A stretch of 64,000 nt of DNA from Dechloromonas hortensis. GTDB lineage: Bacteria; Pseudomonadota; Gammaproteobacteria; Burkholderiales; Rhodocyclaceae. The notes under the pieces are model-generated. The model searched no databases. It was given only the letters and a program-made list of their open reading frames with translations, and was not told the origin of the DNA. A program made the translations under genes and the position numbers. Where the stretch lies: NCBI RefSeq assembly GCF_009469765.1, contig NZ_SSSQ01000003.1:62001-126000 (forward strand), read 5' to 3'. Every line of letters begins with the position of its first letter. Within the stretch, counting starts at the first letter, position 1. Below are positions 8,276-17,474 of this stretch, piece by piece.

Positions 8276-10567
8276 CTACTTGACCTTCTTGGCGCCGTTC
8301 TGCTCGAGGTATGTCTTGGCGCGGAGCCCGATGTCGGCGGCCTTGACCTGGTACTGCCAGACCTGCTCGGCCCACAGATTGGCTTGGTCCCAATCCTTCT
8401 TGGCGGCAGCGGCTTCGTGCTTGGTCTTGGCATCCTTCATCTTGTTGAGCTGGTCGGTAGCGTCATCGACCATGTTCACCACATCCGGGAAGTCCTTGAA
8501 GTTCACGCTGGTGATGTAACCGACCACGGAATCAATAACGACCTGGGTATCCGCCACCTTCTTCACCGTCGCCTTATAGTCGGCTTCCGTGTAGTTGGCC
8601 TTGGCTTCAGCCGTCTTGCCCGGCTTCCAGCCCTTCGGCTTGACCAGCAGGTAACCCTGCATTTCAAGGTGCAGCGCGGAGCAGAACTCCGTGCAGTAGT
8701 ACGGATAGACACCTTCCTTGTCCGCCTTGAACTTGACGGTCACCGTCTTGCCCGGCTCAACCGAAGCATGGACGTTCATCGTCGACACCGTGAAACCGTG
8801 GGTTTCATCCTGGGCGCGTTCGAGGTTGGTCAGGTGAATGGTGACTTCGTCGCCCACTTCTGCCTCGATCGTTTCCGGCGTGATGTGCGAACGGATCAAC
8901 GTACCCTTGACCTCGATCTTGTTACCCTTCTTGGTCGTCACTTCCTCACCGGCGCGAACCATGCCCGGATGCGGCTTGTCGGTCCGCGAATCGGTACCCA
9001 CCTTGTAACGGACACCCGGCTTCAACTTCGAAGCCTCGATCGCCACCACATAGTGCGGCTCACCCAGCGGCAGCGGCATGTCGTACAACAGTTGCATCTT
9101 GTCGTTCGAAATGTCGATCAGCTGGTGATTCTGCGGATGCAAGGGGCCAACCGGATTGAAACGATCGATCGACAGCTTGTTCAAGGCCACCAGATAACGG
9201 CCCTTCGGATCGGCCGAGTCACCCTCCATCGTCACCAGGTGACCGATGTTGTAATGCACGGAAATCTTGTCCAGCACCTTACCCTGGCAGTGATCCCACT
9301 TCACGACCTGCGAATCGACATACAGCGAGGTATAAGCGATACAGGACTTCGAATCATACTGGGTATGCAAGGGGCCAAGACCCAACTGCACCTGGGTGTG
9401 CAGCGCATCCTTCATGCCGATCACCGGAATGCCATACGGATCCTTGGATTCGAACTTGTTGGCCTTGATCGCTGCCTGGATCTTCTCGAAGGAATAGACC
9501 GAAACGTGCGTATCGAGCTTGCCGGCCACGGTCAGGAACTTGCCGTCCGGGGTGACATCCACACCGTGCGGCGACTTCGGTTCCGGAATCAGGAAGAGGA
9601 TGCCTTCCTTAATCGCCGTTTCCATCATCAGCACATTGTGGCCGTTGATCTTCTTGGCCTTGCCCTGAGCAACCAGCTCAGCCGCCTTCTTCCAGTTGAT
9701 CACGTGCAGATAGTCGGTGTCCTTGGCGGAACAACCGGCCTCATACGGCGGGCGACCCTTCTCGATACCACCGACATAACGCTCGGAACAGAACGAATTG
9801 GTGAACGACCAGCCATCGGACGGGCCTTTACCGGCATCCGACAAATCCTGCGAATACGGCGGCAATTCGAGGGAGAACGACTCCTTCGGATCGATGCGGC
9901 CTTCCTTGCGATCGAACTTCCAGTACGTCACGCCACCGCGATACTTCTCGTTGAACTCTTCGAGCGGATAGAACTTCTTGTTCTCAAGCGGCGCAGCGTA
10001 CTGGGCGGCTTCGATCACATACTCGGTATTCGGCGTCACGAAAGCGCCACCGTGCTCCGACTTGTAGATCGGGTTGACCACGATCTGCTTCGTCTCGAAG
10101 TCACGCAGGTCGATCACCGCCAGGCGCGGATTGGCCTTGTCGTTGATGAACAGGAACTGACCGTCGTACTTGCCCTGGGTTTCGGAAATGGCCGGATGGT
10201 GCGTATCGCCCCAGTTGATTTCCTTGCCGTCGATATTGCCCTGACGCAGCACGGCCTTGGAATTCTCGTCAAAGCCATAACCCTGCCAGGGTTCCGGCGT
10301 GAAGACGCCGATGTACTTCAGGATGCGCATGGACGGAATGCCATAGACGATGACCTGGCCGGACTGACCGCCGGAGCTGAAAGCCAGGAACTCGTCACGC
10401 TTGCCGGTCGGGACATAGGTCTTGGACGCAGCGAGCAGATCCTGCTGGCTGAGACCGCGACGCTTCATCACGTCCTGCAGCGATTCGGCGGCCCACGAGG
10501 TGGCAGCGCCGAGGCCGATCGTGGCTGCGACGAGCATCACGGTCGTTTTGACTGCAAATTTATTCAT
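8276..10567 (-). CDS. nosZ: NosZ nitrous oxide reductase, clade II, copy 1
   Basis: 763 residues, periplasmic, reducing N2O to N2. The N-terminus is a plain Sec signal (SWA-AES near 27) with no twin arginine, as in clade II. The beta-propeller histidines for CuZ are visible in DTHHP, SEHGG, HGVDV, LHTQYD and HYNIGHL. The CuA site is C625-x3-C629-x3-H633-x2-M636. About 115 residues follow CuA as a charged helical tail without a haem motif, making the protein longer than the roughly 640 residues of clade I NosZ. It heads the nos operon and is identical in translation to copy 2. Confidence 0.97.
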   Translation of the reverse strand: MNKFAVKTTVMLVAATIGLGAATSWAAESLQDVMKRRGLSQQDLLAASKTYVPTGKRDEFLAFSSGGQSGQVIVYGIPSMRILKYIGVFTPEPWQGYGFDENSKAVLRQGNIDGKEINWGDTHHPAISETQGKYDGQFLFINDKANPRLAVIDLRDFETKQIVVNPIYKSEHGGAFVTPNTEYVIEAAQYAAPLENKKFYPLEEFNEKYRGGVTYWKFDRKEGRIDPKESFSLELPPYSQDLSDAGKGPSDGWSFTNSFCSERYVGGIEKGRPPYEAGCSAKDTDYLHVINWKKAAELVAQGKAKKINGHNVLMMETAIKEGILFLIPEPKSPHGVDVTPDGKFLTVAGKLDTHVSVYSFEKIQAAIKANKFESKDPYGIPVIGMKDALHTQVQLGLGPLHTQYDSKSCIAYTSLYVDSQVVKWDHCQGKVLDKISVHYNIGHLVTMEGDSADPKGRYLVALNKLSIDRFNPVGPLHPQNHQLIDISNDKMQLLYDMPLPLGEPHYVVAIEASKLKPGVRYKVGTDSRTDKPHPGMVRAGEEVTTKKGNKIEVKGTLIRSHITPETIEAEVGDEVTIHLTNLERAQDETHGFTVSTMNVHASVEPGKTVTVKFKADKEGVYPYYCTEFCSALHLEMQGYLLVKPKGWKPGKTAEAKANYTEADYKATVKKVADTQVVIDSVVGYITSVNFKDFPDVVNMVDDATDQLNKMKDAKTKHEAAAAKKDWDQANLWAEQVWQYQVKAADIGLRAKTYLEQNGAKKVK

Positions 10568-10654
10568 TCGATTTCTCCCACTTGATAAGAAGATCACTTC
10601 TAGTCCCCCATCGGCACAGCAACCTTTACAGGTGCTGCGACAATTTGCCGCACA
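8277..10654. repeat. 2378-bp direct repeat, nosZ copy 1
   Basis: From the last bases of the nosZ stop codon to just past the RegA-type box upstream, this block matches 15184-17561 base for base wherever I compared, at a constant offset of 6907. The stop codon differs (TAG here, TAA there) because its last base in gene sense falls outside the block. Such identity, including third codon positions, implies very recent duplication or ongoing gene conversion. Confidence 0.93.
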
Positions 10655-10686
10655 TTGTGCGCGGCACAGCAAGCCTTTAACAGGTG
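10613..10686. repeat. Imperfect direct repeats flanking the nosZ1 operator
   Basis: Two near-identical units of about 22-24 bases begin at 10613 and 10663 (GGCACAGCAA, then CTTT, then ACAGGTG), spaced 50 bases start to start, with the RegA-type box between them. The first unit lies inside the duplicated block; the second is unique to nosZ1. They may be binding sites for an extra regulator or a relic of local duplication. Confidence 0.6.
10636..10652. promoter_or_regulatory. RegA/PrrA-type box upstream of nosZ1
   Basis: TGCGACAATTTGCCGCA fits the RegA/PrrA/ActR pattern GCGNC-N5-GNCGC exactly on both strands. It lies about 70 bases before the nosZ1 start. A regA-regB pair is encoded about 9 kb away, so the regulator is local. 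Binding itself is inferred. Confidence 0.65.
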
Positions 10687-10746
10687 ACGAATCGCTGATT
10701 CGCAGGCTGGGGAAGCGGGAGGAGTGGGGTAGGGAACAGCCTAGTT

Positions 10747-11397
10747 CTAAAGGATGCTTTCCTCGTCGATCAAGTGGTTCTGGACGGCATAGCGGACCAG
10801 TTCGGCGGTATTCGTCATGTTCATCTTGGCAAGGATGCTGGCCTTGTGGGTGCTGACGGTTTTGGTGCTGAGGCTGAGCTGGCGGCCGATTTCGGTGACG
10901 CCAAGACCCTGCACGATGAGCAGGAAGATCTGGTGTTCGCGATCGGTCAGGCGATTGTGCGGCGCCATGCTGCCGCGCCCGCGCAGCATTTCCTGAGTCA
11001 GTTTGTCGGAAACCGACTGGTTGATGAAGAGGCCGCCGCCGGCCACCTTGCGGATGGCGTCGGCGAGCTGGGTTTCCGCATTGTCCTTGCACAGGTAGCC
11101 GGAGGCGCCGGCCTTCAGGGCGCGCACGGCGTAAATGTCTTCCTTGTGCATGCTCAGGATCAGAATCGGCAGTTTGGGAAACTCTGCCTTGATCTGCTTG
11201 ATCAGTTCGATGCCGTTACGGCCGGGCATGGTCAGGTCGAGGACCAGCGCATCCCACTCGGCCAGCCGCAGGTTGCCGATGGCTTCGATGCCGTTGCTGG
11301 CTTCGCCGGCAACCAGGATATCGCCGCTGTCGTGCAGGATGTGCTTGAGGCCGGCCCGGAGAATGTCGTGGTCGTCGGCGATCAGGGTGCGAATCAT
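10747..11397 (-). CDS. NarL/FixJ-type response regulator between the nosZ copies
   Basis: A 216-residue regulator with an N-terminal receiver (acidic pair DDHD at 8-11, phosphoacceptor in LVLDLTMPG near 54, K in LCKD) and a C-terminal LuxR-type helix-turn-helix (LTDREHQIFLLI...TVSTHKASIL). It is a DNA-binding output protein. Its start overlaps the upstream kinase stop by four bases, so it is the last gene of a three-gene phosphorelay operon. The position directly upstream of nosZ1 suggests control of nos genes, which is inference. Confidence 0.93.
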   Translation of the reverse strand: MIRTLIADDHDILRAGLKHILHDSGDILVAGEASNGIEAIGNLRLAEWDALVLDLTMPGRNGIELIKQIKAEFPKLPILILSMHKEDIYAVRALKAGASGYLCKDNAETQLADAIRKVAGGGLFINQSVSDKLTQEMLRGRGSMAPHNRLTDREHQIFLLIVQGLGVTEIGRQLSLSTKTVSTHKASILAKMNMTNTAELVRYAVQNHLIDEESIL

Positions 11398-12527
11398 GGG
11401 GTATGTCCTCCGTGTCGGGGTAGTGTCGCTACGATATGAACGCCCTGGCTGGCGCCGCTGGCAATGTCGATCCGGCCGCCGAGCATGCTGACGCGCTCGC
11501 GCATGCCGAGCAGGCCGAAGCCTTGCTTGGATTGCACCGGGTTCAGGCCGATGCCGTTATCGCGAATGTCGATGTGGATATTGTCCGCCGTTTCGTGGAC
11601 TTCGATCTCGATCTGGCTGGCTTTGGCGTGCCGGGCGACATTGGTCAGCGCCTCCTGGATCAGGCGAAAGACGGTGATGGCCGGGCCTTCGTCGAGGTCG
11701 AATTCCTCCGGCTCCAATTTCAACTGGCAGGCGATGCCTGTGCGTTCGGCAAACTGGCTGCACAGGTGTTCGAGCGCCGCGGCGAGGCCAAGTACGTCGA
11801 GCATGCCGGGGCGTAGCCCCTCGGCGATACGGCGCAAGGCGTCGATGGTGCGCTCGACCAGGGCATGGGCATCGCTGGCGCGCGCCGTCACCGAACTGCC
11901 CAAGGGGCTGCATTGGCGTTTCAGCCAGCCGAGGTCGATGCGCAAGGCGGTCAGAGCCTGGCCCAGTTCGTCGTGCAGTTCCCGGGCGATGGCTGTTCGT
12001 TCCTCCTCGCGCACGGTCTGCAGAAAACCGGCCAGTTCCTGCAGGCGGGAGCGGGAGTCGCGCAACTCCTGTTCCGAGTGGCGCAATTGTTCGGTGCGCT
12101 CGGCGACCTTGTCTTCCAGTTTGGTCTGCAGGCGGCGCAACTCGATATGGGTGTGTACGCGGGCGAGGACTTCTTCGGGCTGGAAAGGCTTGGCGATGTA
12201 GTCGACGGCGCCGAGGCTGAAGCCGCGCACCTTGTCGCCGGTATCGCGCAGGGCAGAGAGAAAGATGATCGGGATATCGCGGGTGGCCGGCTCGGCTTTC
12301 AGGCGCTGGCAAAGTTCGTAGCCGTCCATGCCGGGCATGCGGACATCGAGCAGGATCAGTTCCGGCGGTTTGGCCTGGGCTGAGCGCAAGGCCATGCGGC
12401 CGTCCTGGGCCGGGCGGACGACGTAGCCGGCCTCGGTCAGCAGGTCGCAGAGCAGATCGAGCGAGGCGACCGTGTCGTCGACGACCAGGATTTCGGGCGG
12501 CACGCGGTGAGCGTCATTGGTCTTCAT
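11394..12527 (-). CDS. Receiver-histidine kinase (REC-HisKA_3) fusion
   Basis: 377 residues, apparently cytoplasmic with no membrane segment. An N-terminal receiver (phosphoacceptor in ILLDVRMPG) is followed by a coiled coil (about 128-165), an ELHDELGQAL histidine box of the NarX/DesK class and an ATPase domain with DNGIGL and GFGLLGMRER. A kinase with its own N-terminal receiver can serve as a middle step, taking phosphate from the hybrid kinase and passing it to the NarL-type regulator. It overlaps both neighbours by four bases, implying matched expression. Confidence 0.92.
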   Translation of the reverse strand: MKTNDAHRVPPEILVVDDTVASLDLLCDLLTEAGYVVRPAQDGRMALRSAQAKPPELILLDVRMPGMDGYELCQRLKAEPATRDIPIIFLSALRDTGDKVRGFSLGAVDYIAKPFQPEEVLARVHTHIELRRLQTKLEDKVAERTEQLRHSEQELRDSRSRLQELAGFLQTVREEERTAIARELHDELGQALTALRIDLGWLKRQCSPLGSSVTARASDAHALVERTIDALRRIAEGLRPGMLDVLGLAAALEHLCSQFAERTGIACQLKLEPEEFDLDEGPAITVFRLIQEALTNVARHAKASQIEIEVHETADNIHIDIRDNGIGLNPVQSKQGFGLLGMRERVSMLGGRIDIASGASQGVHIVATLPRHGGHTP

Positions 12528-15100
12528 TGTTCGTTATCCAGAATGCCCAGTGTTTTCCAAAGTGTCTGGTAGTGGCGGTCGCGACAGAGCGCCGAGAGAT
12601 GGTTGGCAAAGCGCGGGTTTTCGCTGGCTACCTGACGGAGGGCTGCTTCAATTTCCGTCGCGCTCAGTGAAATGGCCGCTTCGGTCAGCCGCCTGCGGGT
12701 CTCGGCCGAAAGTTGGGAAAACTCCTCAATGTCGGGCGGTGGCGGGGTTTCACTGCCCGGACTGCTCAGGCAGATGCCCAGTTGCTGCTCGATGACCCGG
12801 AAAATATCGCTTTCCTCGAAGGGCTTGCTGACAAAGTCATCAGCGCCGGCGGCCAGCGCCGCCTCGCGGGCTTCCAGCAAGGCGTTGGCGGTCAACATGA
12901 CGATCCGCGGTGGCTCGGTGCTGTCGCGGCGGAGCCGGGTGATGAAGTCGATGCCCTGGCCATCCGGCAGGTACCAGTCGAGAAAGACCAGATCGGCCGG
13001 CGTCTTGCCGAGTGCTGTAGCCGCCTCGGCAAGGTTGGCGGCTTCGTCGATTGTGAAACCGAGCGGTTCGAGCAGCGAGCGGACCAGCAGGCGCGCGGCC
13101 TGACCGTCGTCGACGATGAGCACCCGACACCGGCGGTCGACCGGCAATTTTCGGGCAATTTCAGGTTGCCGTGCGGGCAATTGCGGCGTATCCACCCGCG
13201 CTGCCGGGATCGTGAAGTGGAAGGTCGAGCCTCGTCCGGGGGCTGATTCGACGGCCAACTCGCCGCCCAGCATGCGGACGTAGTTCCGGCTGATGGTCAG
13301 ACCCAGCCCGGTCCCGCCATGCTGGTTACTGCCCACCTGCTCGAAGGACGAAAAGATTCGCTCGCAGTCGGCCGGGGCGATGCCGATCCCGGTGTCGCGG
13401 ACGGCGATGCTCAGGTCGACCCGGTTGTCGCCGCTGGCAACGGCCTCGGCACGGACGACGATTTCACCCTGTGGGGTGAATTTGACAGCGTTGGAGAGCA
13501 GGTTGAGCAGGATCTGGCGAATGATTACCGGGTCGAGCATGACCACGGCCGGCAGGTTTTCCATCTCCAGGCGCAGGGCCAGTCCGGCCTGCTCGGCGCG
13601 CAAGCCCATCATGTCCACGACCTGGGTCAGCAATTCGGCGAGAGCGACTTCCTCGATGGCGATTTCCATCTTGCCTGATTCGATCTTGGAAAGTTCAAGG
13701 ATGTCGTTGATCAGGGTCAGCAGGTGATGCCCGGAATGGTTGATGATTTCGAGGTTGCCCTGCTGTCGTGACGACAGGCTGGTGTCTTTCTCCATCAGCC
13801 GGGAGAAGCCGATCACCGCGTTGAGCGGCGTCCGCAGTTCGTGGCTCATATTGGCCAGGAAGGTTGATTTGCTGCGGTTGGCCGCTTCGGCCTGGTCGCG
13901 GGCAACAGTCAGTTCCTCCGTACGCTGACGCACCAGTTCTTCGAGGTGTTCGCGGTAGTCGGCCAGTTCCTGCTCGGCCTTCTTGCGTTGCGTGATGTCG
14001 GAAAAGATCGAAATGTAGCGGCGAATCCGGCCGTCCGGGCCGCGCAGGGCCTGCATCGAGATTTCTTCCGGAAAGATTTCGCCGTTCTTTCGGCGATTCC
14101 AGATTTCGCCGCGCCAGTGTCCATCCTGGGTCAGGCTGTGCCAAAGTTTGCTGTAGAAGTCCTGGTCGTGGAGTCCCGACTTGAGAATGCGCGGGTTTTG
14201 CCCGATCACCTCGTCGCGCCTGAAGCCGAAGATGGTGCAGAAGGCATCGTTCACCCAGAGTATGGTGCCCTCGGCATCGGTGATGACGGCTCCTTCCGCC
14301 ATCGCGCCAAAGGCCATTTCATTTTCCCGGCGCATTTCGTCCTGATACAGGCGTTCAAGCGCCCGTCGGCGGGAAAAAAAGTGCAGCAGCAGGATGGTGG
14401 CGGCACCGAATGTCCAGATGCCGCCATGCCAGTACTGCAGCGCCCGCCAGGTCGGCTCCTGGGCCGTGCGGTAGGTGTTGAGGTCGATCGAGACGCTGGC
14501 GCCGCCGCGCAGGCCGCCGACCGGAACAAGCGTGTCGCGGTGGCATTCCAGGCATTCCTCTTCCATCTTCATCGGCAGCATGGCGCGCATAAGGCCATGG
14601 CTGCCTTTCCTGGGCTGGGTTTCGGTGACCATTTCGGCACCCTGACTCAAGGCAGCGAGGGCCTGGCTTTCCCATTCGTCAGGACGGTTGCCGATATTGC
14701 GCAGCTGGTTTGAAGTCAGTCGCTCACGCAGGCCGAAGCCGCGATTGCTGGTTTCCTGGATGGCGAGCAGCAGATGGATCGGCGTGACGCTGACGATCCT
14801 GAATTGTTCGTCGGTACCTGCTTTGACCGTGAAGCGCTCTTCTTCTTCAAGCGAGTTCTGCGCTGGGACATGTTCTTCGCGAATGAAGACGCCGCCGACG
14901 CCGGAGGCCCATTTGCGGATCGCCATGTCCTTTTTCAGATTGGCGACGGCATCGATGCGGGCGAGGGCGGCCGCATTCCGGTTCAGCTGTTCCCGCTGAG
15001 TGAGCAGCGAGGCCAGCACGAGAAGCGTCCAGATCGCAATCGCCAGCAAGGTTCCGGCAAGGCCGGCCAGCGACAGCGGTAATTTGAGGGGGGAGGGCAT
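12524..15100 (-). CDS. Hybrid histidine kinase with a periplasmic c-haem sensor domain
   Basis: 858 residues: membrane helix about 10-32; periplasmic DUF3365/Tll0287-like domain about 33-225 holding a CLECH haem-attachment motif (183-187); helix about 228-242; PAS about 262-375; HisKA with H420 in SHELRTPLN; ATPase with DTGIGI and GGTGLGL; then a receiver (about 665-785, LVFLDWYLPDG) and a C-terminal helical segment. The haem suggests sensing of redox state or a gas such as NO (inference). It starts the phosphorelay operon and lies downstream of nosZ2, separated by a terminator. Confidence 0.92.
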   Translation of the reverse strand: MPSPLKLPLSLAGLAGTLLAIAIWTLLVLASLLTQREQLNRNAAALARIDAVANLKKDMAIRKWASGVGGVFIREEHVPAQNSLEEEERFTVKAGTDEQFRIVSVTPIHLLLAIQETSNRGFGLRERLTSNQLRNIGNRPDEWESQALAALSQGAEMVTETQPRKGSHGLMRAMLPMKMEEECLECHRDTLVPVGGLRGGASVSIDLNTYRTAQEPTWRALQYWHGGIWTFGAATILLLHFFSRRRALERLYQDEMRRENEMAFGAMAEGAVITDAEGTILWVNDAFCTIFGFRRDEVIGQNPRILKSGLHDQDFYSKLWHSLTQDGHWRGEIWNRRKNGEIFPEEISMQALRGPDGRIRRYISIFSDITQRKKAEQELADYREHLEELVRQRTEELTVARDQAEAANRSKSTFLANMSHELRTPLNAVIGFSRLMEKDTSLSSRQQGNLEIINHSGHHLLTLINDILELSKIESGKMEIAIEEVALAELLTQVVDMMGLRAEQAGLALRLEMENLPAVVMLDPVIIRQILLNLLSNAVKFTPQGEIVVRAEAVASGDNRVDLSIAVRDTGIGIAPADCERIFSSFEQVGSNQHGGTGLGLTISRNYVRMLGGELAVESAPGRGSTFHFTIPAARVDTPQLPARQPEIARKLPVDRRCRVLIVDDGQAARLLVRSLLEPLGFTIDEAANLAEAATALGKTPADLVFLDWYLPDGQGIDFITRLRRDSTEPPRIVMLTANALLEAREAALAAGADDFVSKPFEESDIFRVIEQQLGICLSSPGSETPPPPDIEEFSQLSAETRRRLTEAAISLSATEIEAALRQVASENPRFANHLSALCRDRHYQTLWKTLGILDNEQ

Positions 15101-15131
15101 GCGTTCCTAATGCCGGAAAAGCGAGGGAATG

Positions 15132-15162
15132 AAAAAGGGGAGCAGAAACTCTGCTCCCCTTT
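15132..15162 (-). terminator. Intrinsic terminator after nosZ2
   Basis: A 13-base perfect stem (15134-15146 with 15150-15162) with a three-base loop is followed by a T-run on the minus strand. It begins about 20 bases past the nosZ2 stop. It should make nosZ2 largely monocistronic and insulate the sensor kinase gene. Confidence 0.88.
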
Positions 15163-15182
15163 GTACGCTCGGTCAATCGTGC

Positions 15183-17474
15183 TTACTTGACCTTCTTGGC
15201 GCCGTTCTGCTCGAGGTATGTCTTGGCGCGGAGCCCGATGTCGGCGGCCTTGACCTGGTACTGCCAGACCTGCTCGGCCCACAGATTGGCTTGGTCCCAA
15301 TCCTTCTTGGCGGCAGCGGCTTCGTGCTTGGTCTTGGCATCCTTCATCTTGTTGAGCTGGTCGGTAGCGTCATCGACCATGTTCACCACATCCGGGAAGT
15401 CCTTGAAGTTCACGCTGGTGATGTAACCGACCACGGAATCAATAACGACCTGGGTATCCGCCACCTTCTTCACCGTCGCCTTATAGTCGGCTTCCGTGTA
15501 GTTGGCCTTGGCTTCAGCCGTCTTGCCCGGCTTCCAGCCCTTCGGCTTGACCAGCAGGTAACCCTGCATTTCAAGGTGCAGCGCGGAGCAGAACTCCGTG
15601 CAGTAGTACGGATAGACACCTTCCTTGTCCGCCTTGAACTTGACGGTCACCGTCTTGCCCGGCTCAACCGAAGCATGGACGTTCATCGTCGACACCGTGA
15701 AACCGTGGGTTTCATCCTGGGCGCGTTCGAGGTTGGTCAGGTGAATGGTGACTTCGTCGCCCACTTCTGCCTCGATCGTTTCCGGCGTGATGTGCGAACG
15801 GATCAACGTACCCTTGACCTCGATCTTGTTACCCTTCTTGGTCGTCACTTCCTCACCGGCGCGAACCATGCCCGGATGCGGCTTGTCGGTCCGCGAATCG
15901 GTACCCACCTTGTAACGGACACCCGGCTTCAACTTCGAAGCCTCGATCGCCACCACATAGTGCGGCTCACCCAGCGGCAGCGGCATGTCGTACAACAGTT
16001 GCATCTTGTCGTTCGAAATGTCGATCAGCTGGTGATTCTGCGGATGCAAGGGGCCAACCGGATTGAAACGATCGATCGACAGCTTGTTCAAGGCCACCAG
16101 ATAACGGCCCTTCGGATCGGCCGAGTCACCCTCCATCGTCACCAGGTGACCGATGTTGTAATGCACGGAAATCTTGTCCAGCACCTTACCCTGGCAGTGA
16201 TCCCACTTCACGACCTGCGAATCGACATACAGCGAGGTATAAGCGATACAGGACTTCGAATCATACTGGGTATGCAAGGGGCCAAGACCCAACTGCACCT
16301 GGGTGTGCAGCGCATCCTTCATGCCGATCACCGGAATGCCATACGGATCCTTGGATTCGAACTTGTTGGCCTTGATCGCTGCCTGGATCTTCTCGAAGGA
16401 ATAGACCGAAACGTGCGTATCGAGCTTGCCGGCCACGGTCAGGAACTTGCCGTCCGGGGTGACATCCACACCGTGCGGCGACTTCGGTTCCGGAATCAGG
16501 AAGAGGATGCCTTCCTTAATCGCCGTTTCCATCATCAGCACATTGTGGCCGTTGATCTTCTTGGCCTTGCCCTGAGCAACCAGCTCAGCCGCCTTCTTCC
16601 AGTTGATCACGTGCAGATAGTCGGTGTCCTTGGCGGAACAACCGGCCTCATACGGCGGGCGACCCTTCTCGATACCACCGACATAACGCTCGGAACAGAA
16701 CGAATTGGTGAACGACCAGCCATCGGACGGGCCTTTACCGGCATCCGACAAATCCTGCGAATACGGCGGCAATTCGAGGGAGAACGACTCCTTCGGATCG
16801 ATGCGGCCTTCCTTGCGATCGAACTTCCAGTACGTCACGCCACCGCGATACTTCTCGTTGAACTCTTCGAGCGGATAGAACTTCTTGTTCTCAAGCGGCG
16901 CAGCGTACTGGGCGGCTTCGATCACATACTCGGTATTCGGCGTCACGAAAGCGCCACCGTGCTCCGACTTGTAGATCGGGTTGACCACGATCTGCTTCGT
17001 CTCGAAGTCACGCAGGTCGATCACCGCCAGGCGCGGATTGGCCTTGTCGTTGATGAACAGGAACTGACCGTCGTACTTGCCCTGGGTTTCGGAAATGGCC
17101 GGATGGTGCGTATCGCCCCAGTTGATTTCCTTGCCGTCGATATTGCCCTGACGCAGCACGGCCTTGGAATTCTCGTCAAAGCCATAACCCTGCCAGGGTT
17201 CCGGCGTGAAGACGCCGATGTACTTCAGGATGCGCATGGACGGAATGCCATAGACGATGACCTGGCCGGACTGACCGCCGGAGCTGAAAGCCAGGAACTC
17301 GTCACGCTTGCCGGTCGGGACATAGGTCTTGGACGCAGCGAGCAGATCCTGCTGGCTGAGACCGCGACGCTTCATCACGTCCTGCAGCGATTCGGCGGCC
17401 CACGAGGTGGCAGCGCCGAGGCCGATCGTGGCTGCGACGAGCATCACGGTCGTTTTGACTGCAAATTTATTCAT
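15183..17474 (-). CDS. nosZ: NosZ nitrous oxide reductase, clade II, copy 2
   Basis: 763 residues with the same translation as copy 1, including the Sec signal, the CuZ histidines, the CuA ligands and the charged helical C-terminal tail. It differs from copy 1 only at the stop (TAA) and in its surroundings. A strong terminator follows, so unlike copy 1 it does not lead into the nos accessory genes. Copper-handling genes diverge from its promoter region. The second gene may raise NosZ dosage or allow separate control by other flanking sites. Confidence 0.97.
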   Translation of the reverse strand: MNKFAVKTTVMLVAATIGLGAATSWAAESLQDVMKRRGLSQQDLLAASKTYVPTGKRDEFLAFSSGGQSGQVIVYGIPSMRILKYIGVFTPEPWQGYGFDENSKAVLRQGNIDGKEINWGDTHHPAISETQGKYDGQFLFINDKANPRLAVIDLRDFETKQIVVNPIYKSEHGGAFVTPNTEYVIEAAQYAAPLENKKFYPLEEFNEKYRGGVTYWKFDRKEGRIDPKESFSLELPPYSQDLSDAGKGPSDGWSFTNSFCSERYVGGIEKGRPPYEAGCSAKDTDYLHVINWKKAAELVAQGKAKKINGHNVLMMETAIKEGILFLIPEPKSPHGVDVTPDGKFLTVAGKLDTHVSVYSFEKIQAAIKANKFESKDPYGIPVIGMKDALHTQVQLGLGPLHTQYDSKSCIAYTSLYVDSQVVKWDHCQGKVLDKISVHYNIGHLVTMEGDSADPKGRYLVALNKLSIDRFNPVGPLHPQNHQLIDISNDKMQLLYDMPLPLGEPHYVVAIEASKLKPGVRYKVGTDSRTDKPHPGMVRAGEEVTTKKGNKIEVKGTLIRSHITPETIEAEVGDEVTIHLTNLERAQDETHGFTVSTMNVHASVEPGKTVTVKFKADKEGVYPYYCTEFCSALHLEMQGYLLVKPKGWKPGKTAEAKANYTEADYKATVKKVADTQVVIDSVVGYITSVNFKDFPDVVNMVDDATDQLNKMKDAKTKHEAAAAKKDWDQANLWAEQVWQYQVKAADIGLRAKTYLEQNGAKKVK

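Noticed and set aside
8276..10567. Tat export or clade I NosZ
   Set aside because: There is no twin-arginine motif in the signal, and nosR and nosX are not in the cluster.
7853..10585. A 910-residue plus-strand reading frame opposite nosZ1 (and a 787-residue one opposite nosZ2)
   Set aside because: It is antisense to well-supported nosZ, has Arg/His/Leu-rich low-complexity composition with no known domain, and results from the high GC and codon bias of nosZ.
10576..10598. A possible FNR/DNR box (TGATCTTCTTATCA) upstream of nosZ1
   Set aside because: The half-sites are six bases apart rather than four and sit too close to the start codon, so it does not fit the FNR consensus TTGAT-N4-ATCAA.
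10689..10703. A short inverted repeat CGAATC-GCT-GATTCG after the NarL-type regulator
   Set aside because: Six-base arms with no T-run; too weak to call a terminator on its own.
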